64,000 nucleotides of DNA from contig NZ_RCZA01000001.1 in NCBI RefSeq assembly GCF_006438925.1, forward strand, positions 740,066 through 804,065, in the 5' to 3' direction. Shown here piece by piece: positions 36,128 through 45,137 of this stretch. The notes below the pieces were generated by a model that was not told where the DNA came from, did no database searches, and saw only the letters and a program-made list of their open reading frames with translations. The translations under genes were made by a program, and so were the position numbers. This DNA comes from Pseudomonas mandelii. GTDB taxonomy: Bacteria > Pseudomonadota > Gammaproteobacteria > Pseudomonadales > Pseudomonadaceae. Every line of letters begins with the position of its first letter. Position 1 is the stretch's first letter.

Positions 36128-38170
36128 TCAGCCGGCAACGGCCTCTGACGAAAGCGCGAACAGATCTTCGGCGATCGGCCGTTCAAGAAACGCTTCCAGG
36201 GCGGTCAGCAAGGAGCGCGAATCGCCCGGAGAAAAAAACGCCTCGCGGAAGGCTCGCCCTGTTCGCACATTGAAGACCCAATCCTGTCGGAATCGGTTGA
36301 AGGCTTCGATTGCCAGTACCCCTGACCACGAGTAGGCGTAAACGGAGGCTGCGTAACCGGTCACCATGTAGTCAAAGCTGTTTGCGAACCGACAATAAGA
36401 CGGCAGTTGCACGTGGGGAACCTCCCGTTGAACGTCTTTGAATACTTGCTGGGTGCTACGGCCATCGCCTTGGCTGTGGTGCACTTCGAAATCGAACATT
36501 GCACCCATCAGCAAGAGTGCGGCTTGTCGACTGGTCTGGGTTTCGAGGGCTGCCAGTGCCGCGTCTACCCGCGCCTCGGTCAAGCGTTCACCGCTTTGGT
36601 GGTGGGCACCCAGCCATAATAGAAACTCCCGTGACAGGCACCACTGCTCGAATACCTGCCCTGCGAACTCCGCCGTATCGCGCCCCAGTTGGGAAATACC
36701 GGAAAGGTTGTAATGCGGCGAACTCGTCAACACGTGTTGCAGGCAATGACCGAATTCATGAAAAAGCACCCGCAGACCCTCGTGCTCAAGCAGACACGGA
36801 TGGCCGTCGACCCCAGGCGTGAAGTTGCAGTGAAGATCGGCAATCGGTAGCGCTACGCAGCCTTCGGCGTTTATTCGTCGGTTCCGCAGTGTGCCGGTCC
36901 AGGCGTAATCCGGAGCTTCTTTGCGGTGGAACGGGTCAAGATAAATATGCCCGATGGTCTGACCATGCTCGCTGACCTCAAACAGGCGCACGTCGTTATG
37001 CCAGCGACTGAATTCAGCCTGTTCGAGGATCCGGATCCCGAACAGGCGTTCGCAGAACAGGCAGAGTCGTCGCAAGGTGCCGTCCAGGGGAAAATAGTCG
37101 CGCAGATTCTTCAGGGCTTCAGGGAAACGATGGTGGCGCAGTTGTTCAGCGAGAAATTCGTGGTCCCAGGCGTGTACTTCAGAGAGGCCCCGTTCGAGCG
37201 CAAACGCTTGTAGCTCCTTTGAATCCCGTGCAAGGGGCGGTGTGTTCACTGTCACTTGCCGACGCAGGAAACGACGAACTTGATCGGTGGACTCGGCCGC
37301 TGCGGTGGCCAGACGCAGTTGCGCGAAATTATCGAAACCTAGCAGTTCGGCTTTCTGGTGGCGCAGCGAAAGCAGCAATGTCAGTACAGGATCATTATCG
37401 AACTCGTCGGCATGCGGGCCTTGATCGGACGCGCGCGTGGAGTACGCCACGAAATATTCTTCTCGCAATGCCCGATTTTCGGCGTACCTCATGATTTGCT
37501 GGTAGGTGTTTTCATCCAGGGGAATCAGCCAGCCCTCATGTCCTGCTTCTGTGGCCAGGTGCCTCAGACGATTTTTTACGGTGGGGTATAAACCTTCCAG
37601 TACCGCAACGTCATCGACGTGCTTGGTCCATGCAGCGTTGGCGCTTTGCAGATGGATGAGAAACAGCTCTTCGAGCCGATCGATGTCGAGGTTCAATCGG
37701 GCCAGCGTTTCCCGTTGCGTCAGGGACAAGTCGATTCCCGACAATTGAAACTTGCGCAGAATCTTGGCCAGCGCTGCCTTGCGCGGTTCATCGAAGTTGA
37801 GGGCGATCGAACTGTTCGCCAACCGCCGGTATGCATCAAACAACGGACGATTGCTCATTCTTTCGGATCGGTACTGCGCCCCGGCGTCGCTGCATACAGC
37901 CGCTGCGGTGTTCCAGGCGGTGTCGTTGTGTTTCGCCATCGACAGGATCTGGATGATGCCCAAAGCCTCGCTCAGGCGCGCATCGATTTCATCGATGGCC
38001 AGAACCAGGTCATCCCAATTGGGGAATACGGATTGGCTGGTGATGGTTTCGGCAATGACCTGCCGGTTGTCGGTAATGATGGCTGTGATTGCCGGCACGA
38101 GGTGTTCGGTGCGGACCTCCGACCAGGGCGGCAGGTCCCAGGCCTGCAAAAGCGGGTTGGTGTCGGGCAT
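36128..38170 (-). CDS. M3 family metallopeptidase, paralogue of oligopeptidase A
   Basis: A 680-residue zinc peptidase of the thimet oligopeptidase family. The zinc site is VLFHEFGHCLQHVL (HEXXH), with the downstream Glu expected in the GISQLGRDTAEFAGQVFEQW segment. The N-terminus (MPDTNPLLQAWDLPPWSEV) closely parallels the second M3 protein encoded from 40617 (NNPLLQSYDLPPFSAI). No signal sequence; cytosolic peptide degradation is expected. It converges on the phosphatase gene (nine-base gap) and lies 111 bases downstream of yheV. Confidence 0.9.
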   Translation of the reverse strand: MPDTNPLLQAWDLPPWSEVRTEHLVPAITAIITDNRQVIAETITSQSVFPNWDDLVLAIDEIDARLSEALGIIQILSMAKHNDTAWNTAAAVCSDAGAQYRSERMSNRPLFDAYRRLANSSIALNFDEPRKAALAKILRKFQLSGIDLSLTQRETLARLNLDIDRLEELFLIHLQSANAAWTKHVDDVAVLEGLYPTVKNRLRHLATEAGHEGWLIPLDENTYQQIMRYAENRALREEYFVAYSTRASDQGPHADEFDNDPVLTLLLSLRHQKAELLGFDNFAQLRLATAAAESTDQVRRFLRRQVTVNTPPLARDSKELQAFALERGLSEVHAWDHEFLAEQLRHHRFPEALKNLRDYFPLDGTLRRLCLFCERLFGIRILEQAEFSRWHNDVRLFEVSEHGQTIGHIYLDPFHRKEAPDYAWTGTLRNRRINAEGCVALPIADLHCNFTPGVDGHPCLLEHEGLRVLFHEFGHCLQHVLTSSPHYNLSGISQLGRDTAEFAGQVFEQWCLSREFLLWLGAHHQSGERLTEARVDAALAALETQTSRQAALLLMGAMFDFEVHHSQGDGRSTQQVFKDVQREVPHVQLPSYCRFANSFDYMVTGYAASVYAYSWSGVLAIEAFNRFRQDWVFNVRTGRAFREAFFSPGDSRSLLTALEAFLERPIAEDLFALSSEAVAG

Positions 38171-38281
38171 GGCGTCTTCCTTGAGCAGAGGCTGAATGTG
38201 GTCAGCCTATAAAGGAAGCGCAGGGGAAAGGTGGTAGATAGTTACCACCTCCGCACCGCAAGGTGTGGAGGTGGCGGTGAC

Positions 38282-38569
38282 TCAGTGTTGCTCGTCAGGC
38301 TTTTTCTTCAGCTTCGGGTTCGGGAAAAACTGCACGGCCTGAACCTTGGCGTCCGGCACTTTCAGCGCCGAGGTGTTGACCCGCGTGCCCAATTCCTTGG
38401 GCACGGACAGGCCTTGTTCATTCAGCGTGTCCGAATAACCGCAGGCCACGCACTCACGATGCGGGACCTCGTCTTCGTTCCACATCATCAATTTGTCCGG
38501 CTCGCTGCAGGCCGGGCAGACTGCCCCGGCGATAAAGCGCTTTTTCGTGATCACAGGGCCCTCGCTCAT
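38282..38569 (-). CDS. yheV: YheV-family putative zinc ribbon protein
   Basis: A 95-residue protein with a zinc ribbon formed by VCPACSEPDK and HRECVACGYSD (two CXXC pairs about 25 residues apart), followed by a basic, Pro/Lys-rich tail (FFPNPKLKKKPDEQH). It matches the YheV family found next to prlC in enterics. The start codon overlaps the prlC stop (ATGA), so the two are translationally coupled. Function unknown. Confidence 0.88.
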   Translation of the reverse strand: MSEGPVITKKRFIAGAVCPACSEPDKLMMWNEDEVPHRECVACGYSDTLNEQGLSVPKELGTRVNTSALKVPDAKVQAVQFFPNPKLKKKPDEQH

Positions 38570-40617
38570 GCTGCCGCGACCTCACTCAGGCCGCTGTGGC
38601 GCAAGAGTGCGTCAATCGACGGCGGGCGTCCGCGGAAGTCGACGAACAGCACCATCGGTTCCTGGGAGCCACCGCGCGCCAGGATCGCTTCGCGGAACGC
38701 ACGACCGGTTTCGGCGTTGAGCACGCCGTCTTCTTCGAACTTCGAGAAGGCATCGGCCGACAGCACTTCAGCCCATTTGTAGCTGTAGTAACCCGCCGCG
38801 TAACCGCCGGCGAAGATGTGGGCGAAGCTGTTAGGGAAGCGGTTGTAGGCCGGTGGACGCATCACCGAGACCTCGTCGCGCACACCTTCAAGTACCTGCG
38901 CCACGCTACGGCCGTCACCGTGGGTGGCGTGCAGGTCGAAGTCGAACAGCGAGAACTCCAACTGACGGACCATCATCAGACCGGACTGGAAGTTCTTCGC
39001 CGCGAGCATTTTCTCCAGCAGGTCCTGAGGCAGCGGTTCGCCGGTTTCGTAGTGACCGGAAATCAGCGCCAGACCTTCCGGCTCCCAGCACCAGTTCTCC
39101 ATGAACTGGCTTGGCAGCTCGACCGCATCCCAGGCCACGCCGTTGATGCCGGATACGCCGGCGTGTTCAACGCGGGTCAACAGGTGATGCAGGCCGTGAC
39201 CGAATTCGTGGAACAGGGTGGTCACTTCATCATGGGTCAGCAGGGCCGGTTTGCCGCTGTCGGCCGGGGTGAAGTTGCACACCAGGTTGGCCACCGGACT
39301 CTGCAATACGCCGCTGATCGTGCGGCGACGGTCACGGGCGCCATCCATCCAGGCACCGCCACGCTTGTTGGCGCGGGCGTAGAGGTCGAAGAAGAAGCGA
39401 CCGACGTGCTGTCCGTTTTCCTTGATTTCAAACAGGCGAACATCCGGGTGCCAGGTGTCGAAGCCTTTCAGTTCGGCGATTTCGATGCCGTACAGGCGCT
39501 GAACGATAGCGAACAGACCGCCCAGCACTTTGTCGATCGGGAAGTAAGCGCGAAGGGCTTCCTGGGCCACGCTGTAGCGCTGCTCGCGAAGCTTTTCACC
39601 GTAGAAACCGCTGTCCCAGCTTTGCAGGTCCGGGCAGCCTTGTTCGGCGGCGTAAGCCTTGAGCTGTTCCAGATCCCGGACGGCGAACGGCTTGCTGCGC
39701 TTGGCCAGATCGCGCAGGAAACTCAGCACCTGATCGCTGGATTCGGCCATTTTGGTGGCCAGGCTCAGCTCCGAGAAGCTGGCGAAACCGAGCAGCTTGG
39801 CCAGTTCCTGACGCAGGTCGAGGATTTCTTCCATCACCGGGCCGTTATCGTTCTGACCGGCATTCGGGCCTTGGTCCGACGCACGGGTGCAGTAGGCGGC
39901 GTAGACTTCTTCGCGCAGAGTGCGGTTCTGGGCGTAGGTCATCACCGCGTAGTAGCTCGGGAATTCCAGGGTGATCAGGAAGCCTTCAAGACCTTTGGCC
40001 TGCGCAGCCGCGGCCATTTGCGCCTTGGCCGAATCGGTCAGGCCGGCGAGGGCGGCTTCATCCGTCACGTGCTTGGTCCAGGCTTGAGTCGCGTCAAGCA
40101 ACTGGTTGGAGAAGCGACTGCCCAGCTCCGACAACTTGCTTTGCACTTCGGCGTAGCGCTTCTGTTCGGCGTCTGGCAGGTCGATACCCGACAGACGGAA
40201 GTCTCGCAGGGAGTGTTCCAGGATAGTTTTCTGCGCCACGTCGAAACCGGCCGCTTCAGGGCTGTTAGCCAGCGCTTCGAATGCTTCGAACAACTCGCGG
40301 TTCTGCCCCAGTTCGGTGGAATAGGCGCTCAAGGCCGGCAGGCAGGATTCGTAGGCTTCGCGCAGTTCGGCGCTGTTGCACACGGCATTCAGGTGGCTGA
40401 CCGGGCTCCAGGCGGCGCCCAGTCGATCATTCAGCTCGTCCATCGCCAGCACCAGGCCGGCCCAGGTCGGTTGTTTGCCCTGGGTTTTGAGGATCTCGAT
40501 AATGGCGGTACGGTTGTCAGCCAGGATCTGGTCAATGGCCGGTTGCACGTGTTCGGCACGGATCGCCGAGAACGGCGGCAGGTCGTAGGACTGCAAAAGA
40601 GGGTTGTTCACGCTCAC
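38566..40617 (-). CDS. prlC: Oligopeptidase A
   Basis: Cytosolic zinc oligopeptidase that degrades peptides, including cleaved signal peptides. The 683-residue protein has TLFHEFGHGLHHLL as its zinc site and GINGVAWDAVELPSQFMENW, with the third zinc ligand Glu, downstream. I place the start at the GTG of MSVNNPLLQSYDLPP (40617), preceded by AAGG; an ATG nine codons upstream (40644) is possible. It is divergent from the gamma carbonic anhydrase-like gene and coupled to yheV. Confidence 0.94.
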   Translation of the reverse strand: MSVNNPLLQSYDLPPFSAIRAEHVQPAIDQILADNRTAIIEILKTQGKQPTWAGLVLAMDELNDRLGAAWSPVSHLNAVCNSAELREAYESCLPALSAYSTELGQNRELFEAFEALANSPEAAGFDVAQKTILEHSLRDFRLSGIDLPDAEQKRYAEVQSKLSELGSRFSNQLLDATQAWTKHVTDEAALAGLTDSAKAQMAAAAQAKGLEGFLITLEFPSYYAVMTYAQNRTLREEVYAAYCTRASDQGPNAGQNDNGPVMEEILDLRQELAKLLGFASFSELSLATKMAESSDQVLSFLRDLAKRSKPFAVRDLEQLKAYAAEQGCPDLQSWDSGFYGEKLREQRYSVAQEALRAYFPIDKVLGGLFAIVQRLYGIEIAELKGFDTWHPDVRLFEIKENGQHVGRFFFDLYARANKRGGAWMDGARDRRRTISGVLQSPVANLVCNFTPADSGKPALLTHDEVTTLFHEFGHGLHHLLTRVEHAGVSGINGVAWDAVELPSQFMENWCWEPEGLALISGHYETGEPLPQDLLEKMLAAKNFQSGLMMVRQLEFSLFDFDLHATHGDGRSVAQVLEGVRDEVSVMRPPAYNRFPNSFAHIFAGGYAAGYYSYKWAEVLSADAFSKFEEDGVLNAETGRAFREAILARGGSQEPMVLFVDFRGRPPSIDALLRHSGLSEVAAA

Positions 40618-40706
40618 GGTTGGCACCTTGGCTGGAAGAAACATTGCGCCATCTTAATTACAATCGACGCTCACCGCAGCTATCAGCAAAAGAGAGAGAG
40701 CCTATC

Positions 40707-41252
40707 GTGACCCTTCGCAAGTATCAGAACCACACGCCGCTACTGGGCAAAGGCGCCTTTGTCGACGGTTCGGCGGTGGTGATCGGCGACGTTGAAATCG
40801 GCGAAGACAGCTCGGTCTGGCCGCTGACGGTGATTCGTGGCGATATGCACCGCATCCGCATCGGCGCGCGCACCAGCGTGCAGGACGGCTGTGTGCTGCA
40901 CATCACCCACGCCGGGCCGTTCAATCCCGATGGCTTTCCGTTGCTGATTGGCGATGATGTGACCATCGCGCATAAAGTCATGCTCCACGGCTGCACCGTG
41001 GGCAGTCGGATTCTGATCGGCATGGGCAGCATCGTCATGGACGGTGCGGTGGTCGAGGACGACGTGATTATCGGTGCTGGCAGCCTGGTACCCCCGGGCA
41101 AACGCCTGGAAAGCGGCTTCCTTTATGTGGGCAGCCCGGTGAAACAGGTCCGGCCGCTGACTGACAAAGAAAGAGCCTTTTTCACCTACAGCGCGGCGAA
41201 CTACGTGAAGCTCAAGAATTTGCACTTGGCCGAAGGCTACGACCAGCTCTGA
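40707..41252 (+). CDS. Gamma carbonic anhydrase family protein
   Basis: A 181-residue left-handed beta-helix protein with hexapeptide repeats (VIGDVEIGEDSSVWP, IRIGARTSVQDGCVLH, LIGDDVTIAHKVMLHGCTVGS). The metal ligands are present: His in CVLHITH and the paired His in TIAHKVMLHGC. The YrdA/PaaY branch to which it belongs is mostly uncharacterised, and the acidic residues needed for strong CO2 hydration in Cam are not evident, so activity is uncertain. The start is GTG at 40707 after a GAGAGAG tract. A HAD phosphatase gene follows after 26 bases. Confidence 0.9.
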   Translation: MTLRKYQNHTPLLGKGAFVDGSAVVIGDVEIGEDSSVWPLTVIRGDMHRIRIGARTSVQDGCVLHITHAGPFNPDGFPLLIGDDVTIAHKVMLHGCTVGSRILIGMGSIVMDGAVVEDDVIIGAGSLVPPGKRLESGFLYVGSPVKQVRPLTDKERAFFTYSAANYVKLKNLHLAEGYDQL

Positions 41253-41278
41253 CCCTGCGCCCTTATTCAGGATTCAAC

Positions 41279-41929
41279 ATGCATTACCAAACTGTTTTGT
41301 TCGACCTCGATGGCACCTTGACCGATCCACGCGAGGGCATCACCCGTTCGATCCAGTTCGCCTTGAGCAAACTGGGCATCGATGAGCCCGATCTGACAAA
41401 ACTTGAACACTTCATTGGCCCGCCGTTGTTGCAGGCGTTCATGCAGTTCTACGATTTCGACGAGCCCAAAGCCTGGGACGCGGTCAATTTCTATCGCGAA
41501 CGCTTCAAGGTCACCGGCCTGTACGAGAATCGCGTGTTCGACGGCGTCACGCCATTGCTGGAAACCCTCGGCGGGCAAGGGCGACAGCTGTACATCGCGA
41601 CGTCCAAACCGTGGATTTTTGCCCGGGAAATTGCCCGGCACTTCGACTTCGCCAAACACTTTAAAGTGATCTATGGCAGCGAACTGGATGGAACCCGGAC
41701 CAACAAAGTCGAGCTGATTGCCCACTTGATGGCCGAAGAAGGCCTGGACCCGGCCAGCACCCTGATGATCGGCGACCGTAAACACGATTTGATCGGTGCT
41801 CGCAGTAACGGGCTGGATGCAGCGGCGGTGGGTTACGGGTTTGGCAGTCGGGAAGAGTTGAGTGCAGAGGCGCCGGTTTATCACTTCGAGACGCTGGAAG
41901 AGATGCACCAGGCGTTTTTGCAGCGTTAA
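41279..41929 (+). CDS. HAD family phosphatase (Gph-like)
   Basis: A 216-residue hydrolase with all four HAD motifs: FDLDGTLTDP (nucleophile Asp), YIATSKPW, a Lys in the NKVELIAHLM region and MIGDRKHDLIGA. The helical cap lies between motifs I and II, as in phosphoglycolate phosphatases. The substrate cannot be told from sequence. It probably shares a transcript with the gamma carbonic anhydrase-like gene and is closed by a REPIN. Confidence 0.9.
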   Translation: MHYQTVLFDLDGTLTDPREGITRSIQFALSKLGIDEPDLTKLEHFIGPPLLQAFMQFYDFDEPKAWDAVNFYRERFKVTGLYENRVFDGVTPLLETLGGQGRQLYIATSKPWIFAREIARHFDFAKHFKVIYGSELDGTRTNKVELIAHLMAEEGLDPASTLMIGDRKHDLIGARSNGLDAAAVGYGFGSREELSAEAPVYHFETLEEMHQAFLQR

Positions 41930-41940
41930 TTAAACCGCCA

Positions 41941-42010
41941 TCGCGCGCAAGCTCGCTCCCACAGTGGACCTGTGTTTACAAATCTAATGTGGGAGCGAGC
42001 TTGCTCGCGA
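41941..42010. repeat. REPIN between convergent genes
   Basis: Inverted arms TCGCGCGCAAGCTCGCTC (from 41941) and GAGCGAGCTTGCTCGCGA (to 42010) lie about 24 bases apart. The left arm has one change (CGCGCAAG for CTCGCAAG or similar). The element lies between the convergent HAD and aminopeptidase genes. Confidence 0.88.
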
Positions 42011-42020
42011 TGAGGTCCGA

Positions 42021-43112
42021 TCAGCCACCGCGACTTTTCAATTGAGCCAAAGCATTCAGTGCCGCCTTGCGCTCCCCAACCGGCAACGCGCCGAGCTTCT
42101 CGACTGCCGCATAAAACTTCTTCCAATCCCCACCCACCTGTCTGAACAACGCCGCAAACGCCGGCACCCATTGGTCGTACAGCCCAAATGGCAACAGCCG
42201 GGCATTGTTCATCGGCGCATTGATCCACGCGTCATAGCGTTTGTCCCCAGCCCATTGGCTGTCGCGCAGTTGCCGGTATTCACGCCGCAATCGTTCGAAC
42301 TCGTCGGCCTTGCGCTGGCGCATCTGGTCGGCGGGCAGGGGCAGGGTGTACAGCCGTTCGAGTCGCGTGCGGGTATCCAGAACCAATTGAATGAACCGGT
42401 CCCGTTGCTGCACCTGCGCGCCGCTATCCGGCGCCAGGCCACGGAATGCACGCCATTGGCGGGTGCCTTCCTGTTCGACGAAGGTGGCGAAAGACTCATT
42501 GAACTCGGTGTCGTCCTCCACATAAAAACGTTGATGCGCTAGCTCATGGAAGATCAGCGTGGCCAATCGTTCGTCACCCCAAGCCATCATCGAACTGATA
42601 ATCGGATCGTTGAACCAGCCGAGCGTCGAATAAGCCTCGACGCCGCCGATCGACACGTCCATACCTTGCAATCGTTGCAACGCAGCTTCACCGCGGGCGG
42701 CGCTCTGACTGTAATAACCGCGATAGGCGACGCAACCGGCGATCGGGAAGCAATGGTTCTGTGGTGTCAGGGAAAATTCCGGCGTGGCAAACACATTCCA
42801 GACTACGAATGGCCGGCCAATGTCGGCGTACAAACGGTAACTCTGGTTATCCGGCAGCTGCAGCTGTTGGCTGGCGAACGTGCGGGTCTTTTGTGATTGA
42901 GTCAGGTGCGCACGCAATAATTGATCGCGACCGGGATCGGCAATCACTCTGGAAACCGGCTCGCGTGCCCGCAGCAATTGCAGCTGACCACTGGCCAATT
43001 GGCCGTAATAGCTGACGCCGGCGCAACCATTGAGAAACAAAAACAACACACCCGGAAACAAAATGCGTAAAACGCGATCAAGTAACCCAAGGCTTGGAAG
43101 CGGCCTGATCAA
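42021..43112 (-). CDS. Putative lipoprotein aminopeptidase (PF10023 type)
   Basis: A 363-residue protein with a lipoprotein signal (ILFPGVLFLFLNGC) and a zinc-peptidase site LIFHELAHQRFYVEDDTEFNESFATFVEQEG, with HEXXH and a downstream Glu in NESFATFVE. The layout matches the putative aminopeptidase family PF10023 (DUF2265). It should be anchored to an envelope membrane. The start is unusual: the frame has an in-frame stop three codons before a TTG at 43112 and no ATG or GTG before the lipobox, so TTG is the probable initiator, with AGGGA nine bases upstream. Confidence 0.85.
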   Translation of the reverse strand: MIRPLPSLGLLDRVLRILFPGVLFLFLNGCAGVSYYGQLASGQLQLLRAREPVSRVIADPGRDQLLRAHLTQSQKTRTFASQQLQLPDNQSYRLYADIGRPFVVWNVFATPEFSLTPQNHCFPIAGCVAYRGYYSQSAARGEAALQRLQGMDVSIGGVEAYSTLGWFNDPIISSMMAWGDERLATLIFHELAHQRFYVEDDTEFNESFATFVEQEGTRQWRAFRGLAPDSGAQVQQRDRFIQLVLDTRTRLERLYTLPLPADQMRQRKADEFERLRREYRQLRDSQWAGDKRYDAWINAPMNNARLLPFGLYDQWVPAFAALFRQVGGDWKKFYAAVEKLGALPVGERKAALNALAQLKSRGG

Positions 43113-43171
43113 AATGAATCATCCCTGGAGAGTCTGCCCGCAAGACTATCCCGCCTGACTGGAGCTCCGCT

Positions 43172-43594
43172 ATGCGCACGTTGATGCTGACAGGAAGCCT
43201 GCTGATGCTGGCAGGTTGTGCTGGATTCGGATTACCCCCCCATGATCCGGCTCAAGCGTGGATCGACCTGGATTCGAAGCAGGAAGACACTGCGCTGCAA
43301 GCGCTGGAAGTCGATGACAAGGCCGCCACCGACAAGCGCTATTTCCAGGTTCAGCCTGGTAGTCATGAGCTCACCGTTCGTTACCAATTCCCGGTCGCGC
43401 CAAGCAACATTGGACCCGATGCCGAGCCACTATGGCGTGACTGCCACCTAAACGTGAAATTCAACGACTTCAACGCTGGCGAGCGGTATCAGTTGAAAGC
43501 AGGAAATATCGGCTTTCGGCCGTGGGCAAAACTCTACGATCAGCAGCGTAAAGTCATTGGCCAGGGCACACCTGCAGGCTGCCAACGCACCTGA
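43172..43594 (+). CDS. Small putative lipoprotein, first of a tandem pair
   Basis: A 140-residue protein with a lipobox (MLTGSLLMLAGC). The mature domain is beta-rich with YFQVQPGSHELTVRYQF and FNAGERYQLKAGNIGFRPWAKLYD, and two further cysteines (RDCHLN, AGCQRT) that may pair. The PGSHEL.VRY.F phrase is shared with the next gene. It could be a small immunoglobulin- or PEGA-like envelope domain. Function unknown. Confidence 0.8.
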   Translation: MRTLMLTGSLLMLAGCAGFGLPPHDPAQAWIDLDSKQEDTALQALEVDDKAATDKRYFQVQPGSHELTVRYQFPVAPSNIGPDAEPLWRDCHLNVKFNDFNAGERYQLKAGNIGFRPWAKLYDQQRKVIGQGTPAGCQRT

Positions 43595-43634
43595 TCGGCG
43601 TTATGCTGAATGACCTATCCTCGGGACATTCATC

Positions 43635-44057
43635 ATGCGCAGGTTGATGTTGTTGCTGGCTGCAAGCGTTGTTGCTGGCTGCCAGAGCCCGTTGCCGGCG
43701 GTTAATCCGCAGATGGCCTGGGTCGAATTTTCTACGCCATTCCCCAATGACAAATTGTTGATGGCTGAACGACTGGACAAGCAGCGATTGCGCGACGGGC
43801 GTTTTTTCCAGGTCACTCCCGGTAGCCATGAGCTGATCGTTCGATTCGACTTCGAAGTGCCCGGTGGTGGTGGCTTAGGTGTGATGGACGGTCCCTCGGA
43901 ACGGCTGTGCTACCTGACCATCAACTATGATCATTTCGAAGCCGGCCAACGTTATGTGCTGGTAGGCCAGTCGATAGCGTTTACTCCCGGCGCCCGACTG
44001 TACAACGCCAAGCGTGAAATCGTCGCGGAAGATCGAGAGTCCTATTGCCTCATGTGA
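43635..44057 (+). CDS. Small putative lipoprotein, second of a tandem pair
   Basis: A 140-residue lipoprotein (LLLAASVVAGC). It parallels its neighbour along its length: FFQVTPGSHELIVRFDFEVP, then RLCYLTINYDHFEAGQRYVLVGQSIAFTPGARLYN. The two genes are the same length, lie 40 bases apart and look like products of tandem duplication followed by divergence. It ends six bases before a convergent DUF1161 gene. Function unknown. Confidence 0.8.
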   Translation: MRRLMLLLAASVVAGCQSPLPAVNPQMAWVEFSTPFPNDKLLMAERLDKQRLRDGRFFQVTPGSHELIVRFDFEVPGGGGLGVMDGPSERLCYLTINYDHFEAGQRYVLVGQSIAFTPGARLYNAKREIVAEDRESYCLM

Positions 44058-44063
44058 GGTGAA

Positions 44064-44309
44064 TCAGCGGTCGTTCTTCTGGTAGATGATTTTCTTCGTG
44101 CCGCCTTCGCACGAGCCAACGACCATATTCTGATCGTGTACTTCGTCGTTGGTGACGATTTCCAGCGTGTAGGACGAGACCTTATTGGCCTGGATCTTGG
44201 CTTCAATCTCGGCCTTGAGTTCTTCACAGGATTTCGGTGCCACCAGGGTCACCGCCACGGCCGATGTGGCCAGCGCGCAACAGATAACCGCCAAGGCAAA
44301 ACGTTTCAT
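44064..44309 (-). CDS. DUF1161 periplasmic protein
   Basis: An 81-residue secreted protein: signal peptide MKRFALAVICCALATSAVA, then KSCEELKAEIEAKIQANKVSSYTLEIV and a C-terminal VVGSCEGGTKKIIYQ. The two conserved cysteines probably form a disulfide. It is a paralogue of the gene at 46204. The start at 44309 follows GGAG; a longer frame begins upstream but lacks a signal peptide. Confidence 0.88.
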   Translation of the reverse strand: MKRFALAVICCALATSAVAVTLVAPKSCEELKAEIEAKIQANKVSSYTLEIVTNDEVHDQNMVVGSCEGGTKKIIYQKNDR

Positions 44310-44405
44310 GGTTGAAGCTCCTTTGAGGCAGCGCGCAGGGTGATGCGCTTTAGCTGCTGTCATTTATTCGACCACAATCTCGCCAGCCAGGTTTTGTTTC
44401 AGGGC

Positions 44406-44444
44406 AAAAAAGAACGCAGCCCGCCGCGGCTGCGATCTTTTATC
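44406..44444. terminator. Terminator downstream of osmC
   Basis: CGCAGCC and GGCTGCG pair around a short GC loop. On the minus strand the hairpin is followed by TTCTTTTTT, which fits termination of the osmC-like gene. The plus-strand side (CTGCGATCTTTT) resembles the tail of the REP at 8830. Confidence 0.75.
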
Positions 44445-44464
44445 GGGGAGCGCGACAACCCCTG

Positions 44465-44896
44465 TCAGCTGACCAATGTTGCATCCAGACTGATTTTCGC
44501 ATTCAGCACTTTGGAAACCGGGCAGCCTTCTTTGGCTTTATTGCTCAATTCCTCAAATTGAGCCTGAGTCGCCCCAGGGATCTTCGCTTTGAGGATCAAT
44601 TTCACTGCCGTGATCGCGAATCCGCCGTCCACCTGGTCCAGGGTGACTTCGGCATTGGTATCGATGCTGTCAGCCTTGAGACCGGCATCGCCGAGAATCA
44701 TCGAAAACGCCATGGAGAAGCAGCCCGCGTGCGCTGCGCCGATCAGTTCTTCCGGATTGGTGCCTTTGCCGCCTTCGAAACGTGCCTTGAAGCCATAGGG
44801 CGCTTCTCTGAGGACACCGGTTTCCGTAGAAATCGAGCCGATGCCGGTTTTCAGATCACCTTCCCAATGAGCTGATGCTTTCTTTGTGATAGCCAT
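44465..44896 (-). CDS. osmC: OsmC/Ohr family peroxiredoxin-like protein
   Basis: A 143-residue cytosolic thiol peroxidase of the OsmC family that reduces organic hydroperoxides. The two redox cysteines are Cys59 in AAHAGCFSMAFS and Cys125 in KEGCPVSKVL. PEELIGAAHAGC is the OsmC-type signature. The start MAITKKASAHWEGDLK is family-typical. The gene is monocistronic, bounded by a terminator at 44406-44444. Confidence 0.92.
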   Translation of the reverse strand: MAITKKASAHWEGDLKTGIGSISTETGVLREAPYGFKARFEGGKGTNPEELIGAAHAGCFSMAFSMILGDAGLKADSIDTNAEVTLDQVDGGFAITAVKLILKAKIPGATQAQFEELSNKAKEGCPVSKVLNAKISLDATLVS

Positions 44897-45137
44897 GAAT
44901 GCCTCCTCAAGATCCGGCGCGAAGGGTCGCGCCTTCGTGGTTTTCGGTTGCTAGGGTTCTGAGGATAGACCGTGGTGCAAAGTTCACCTCATCTGATCTT
45001 TCTTCAAATTCGGTAGGAATTTTGCCTCTGCTATTGAAACTCGGGTATATGCCCTCATTGCATGAAACACGCTTATAGATTCGGCAGGTTTTCGTTTGCG
45101 AGAAAAAACCTGCGTACCCAATTGGAGAAGCAGGTTT

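Noticed and set aside
38596..40710. A 704-codon open frame antisense to prlC, and a 430-codon frame antisense to trpB (48191-49483)
   Set aside because: Both mirror well-supported genes and give low-complexity Gln/Val/Gly-rich products typical of GC-biased shadow frames.
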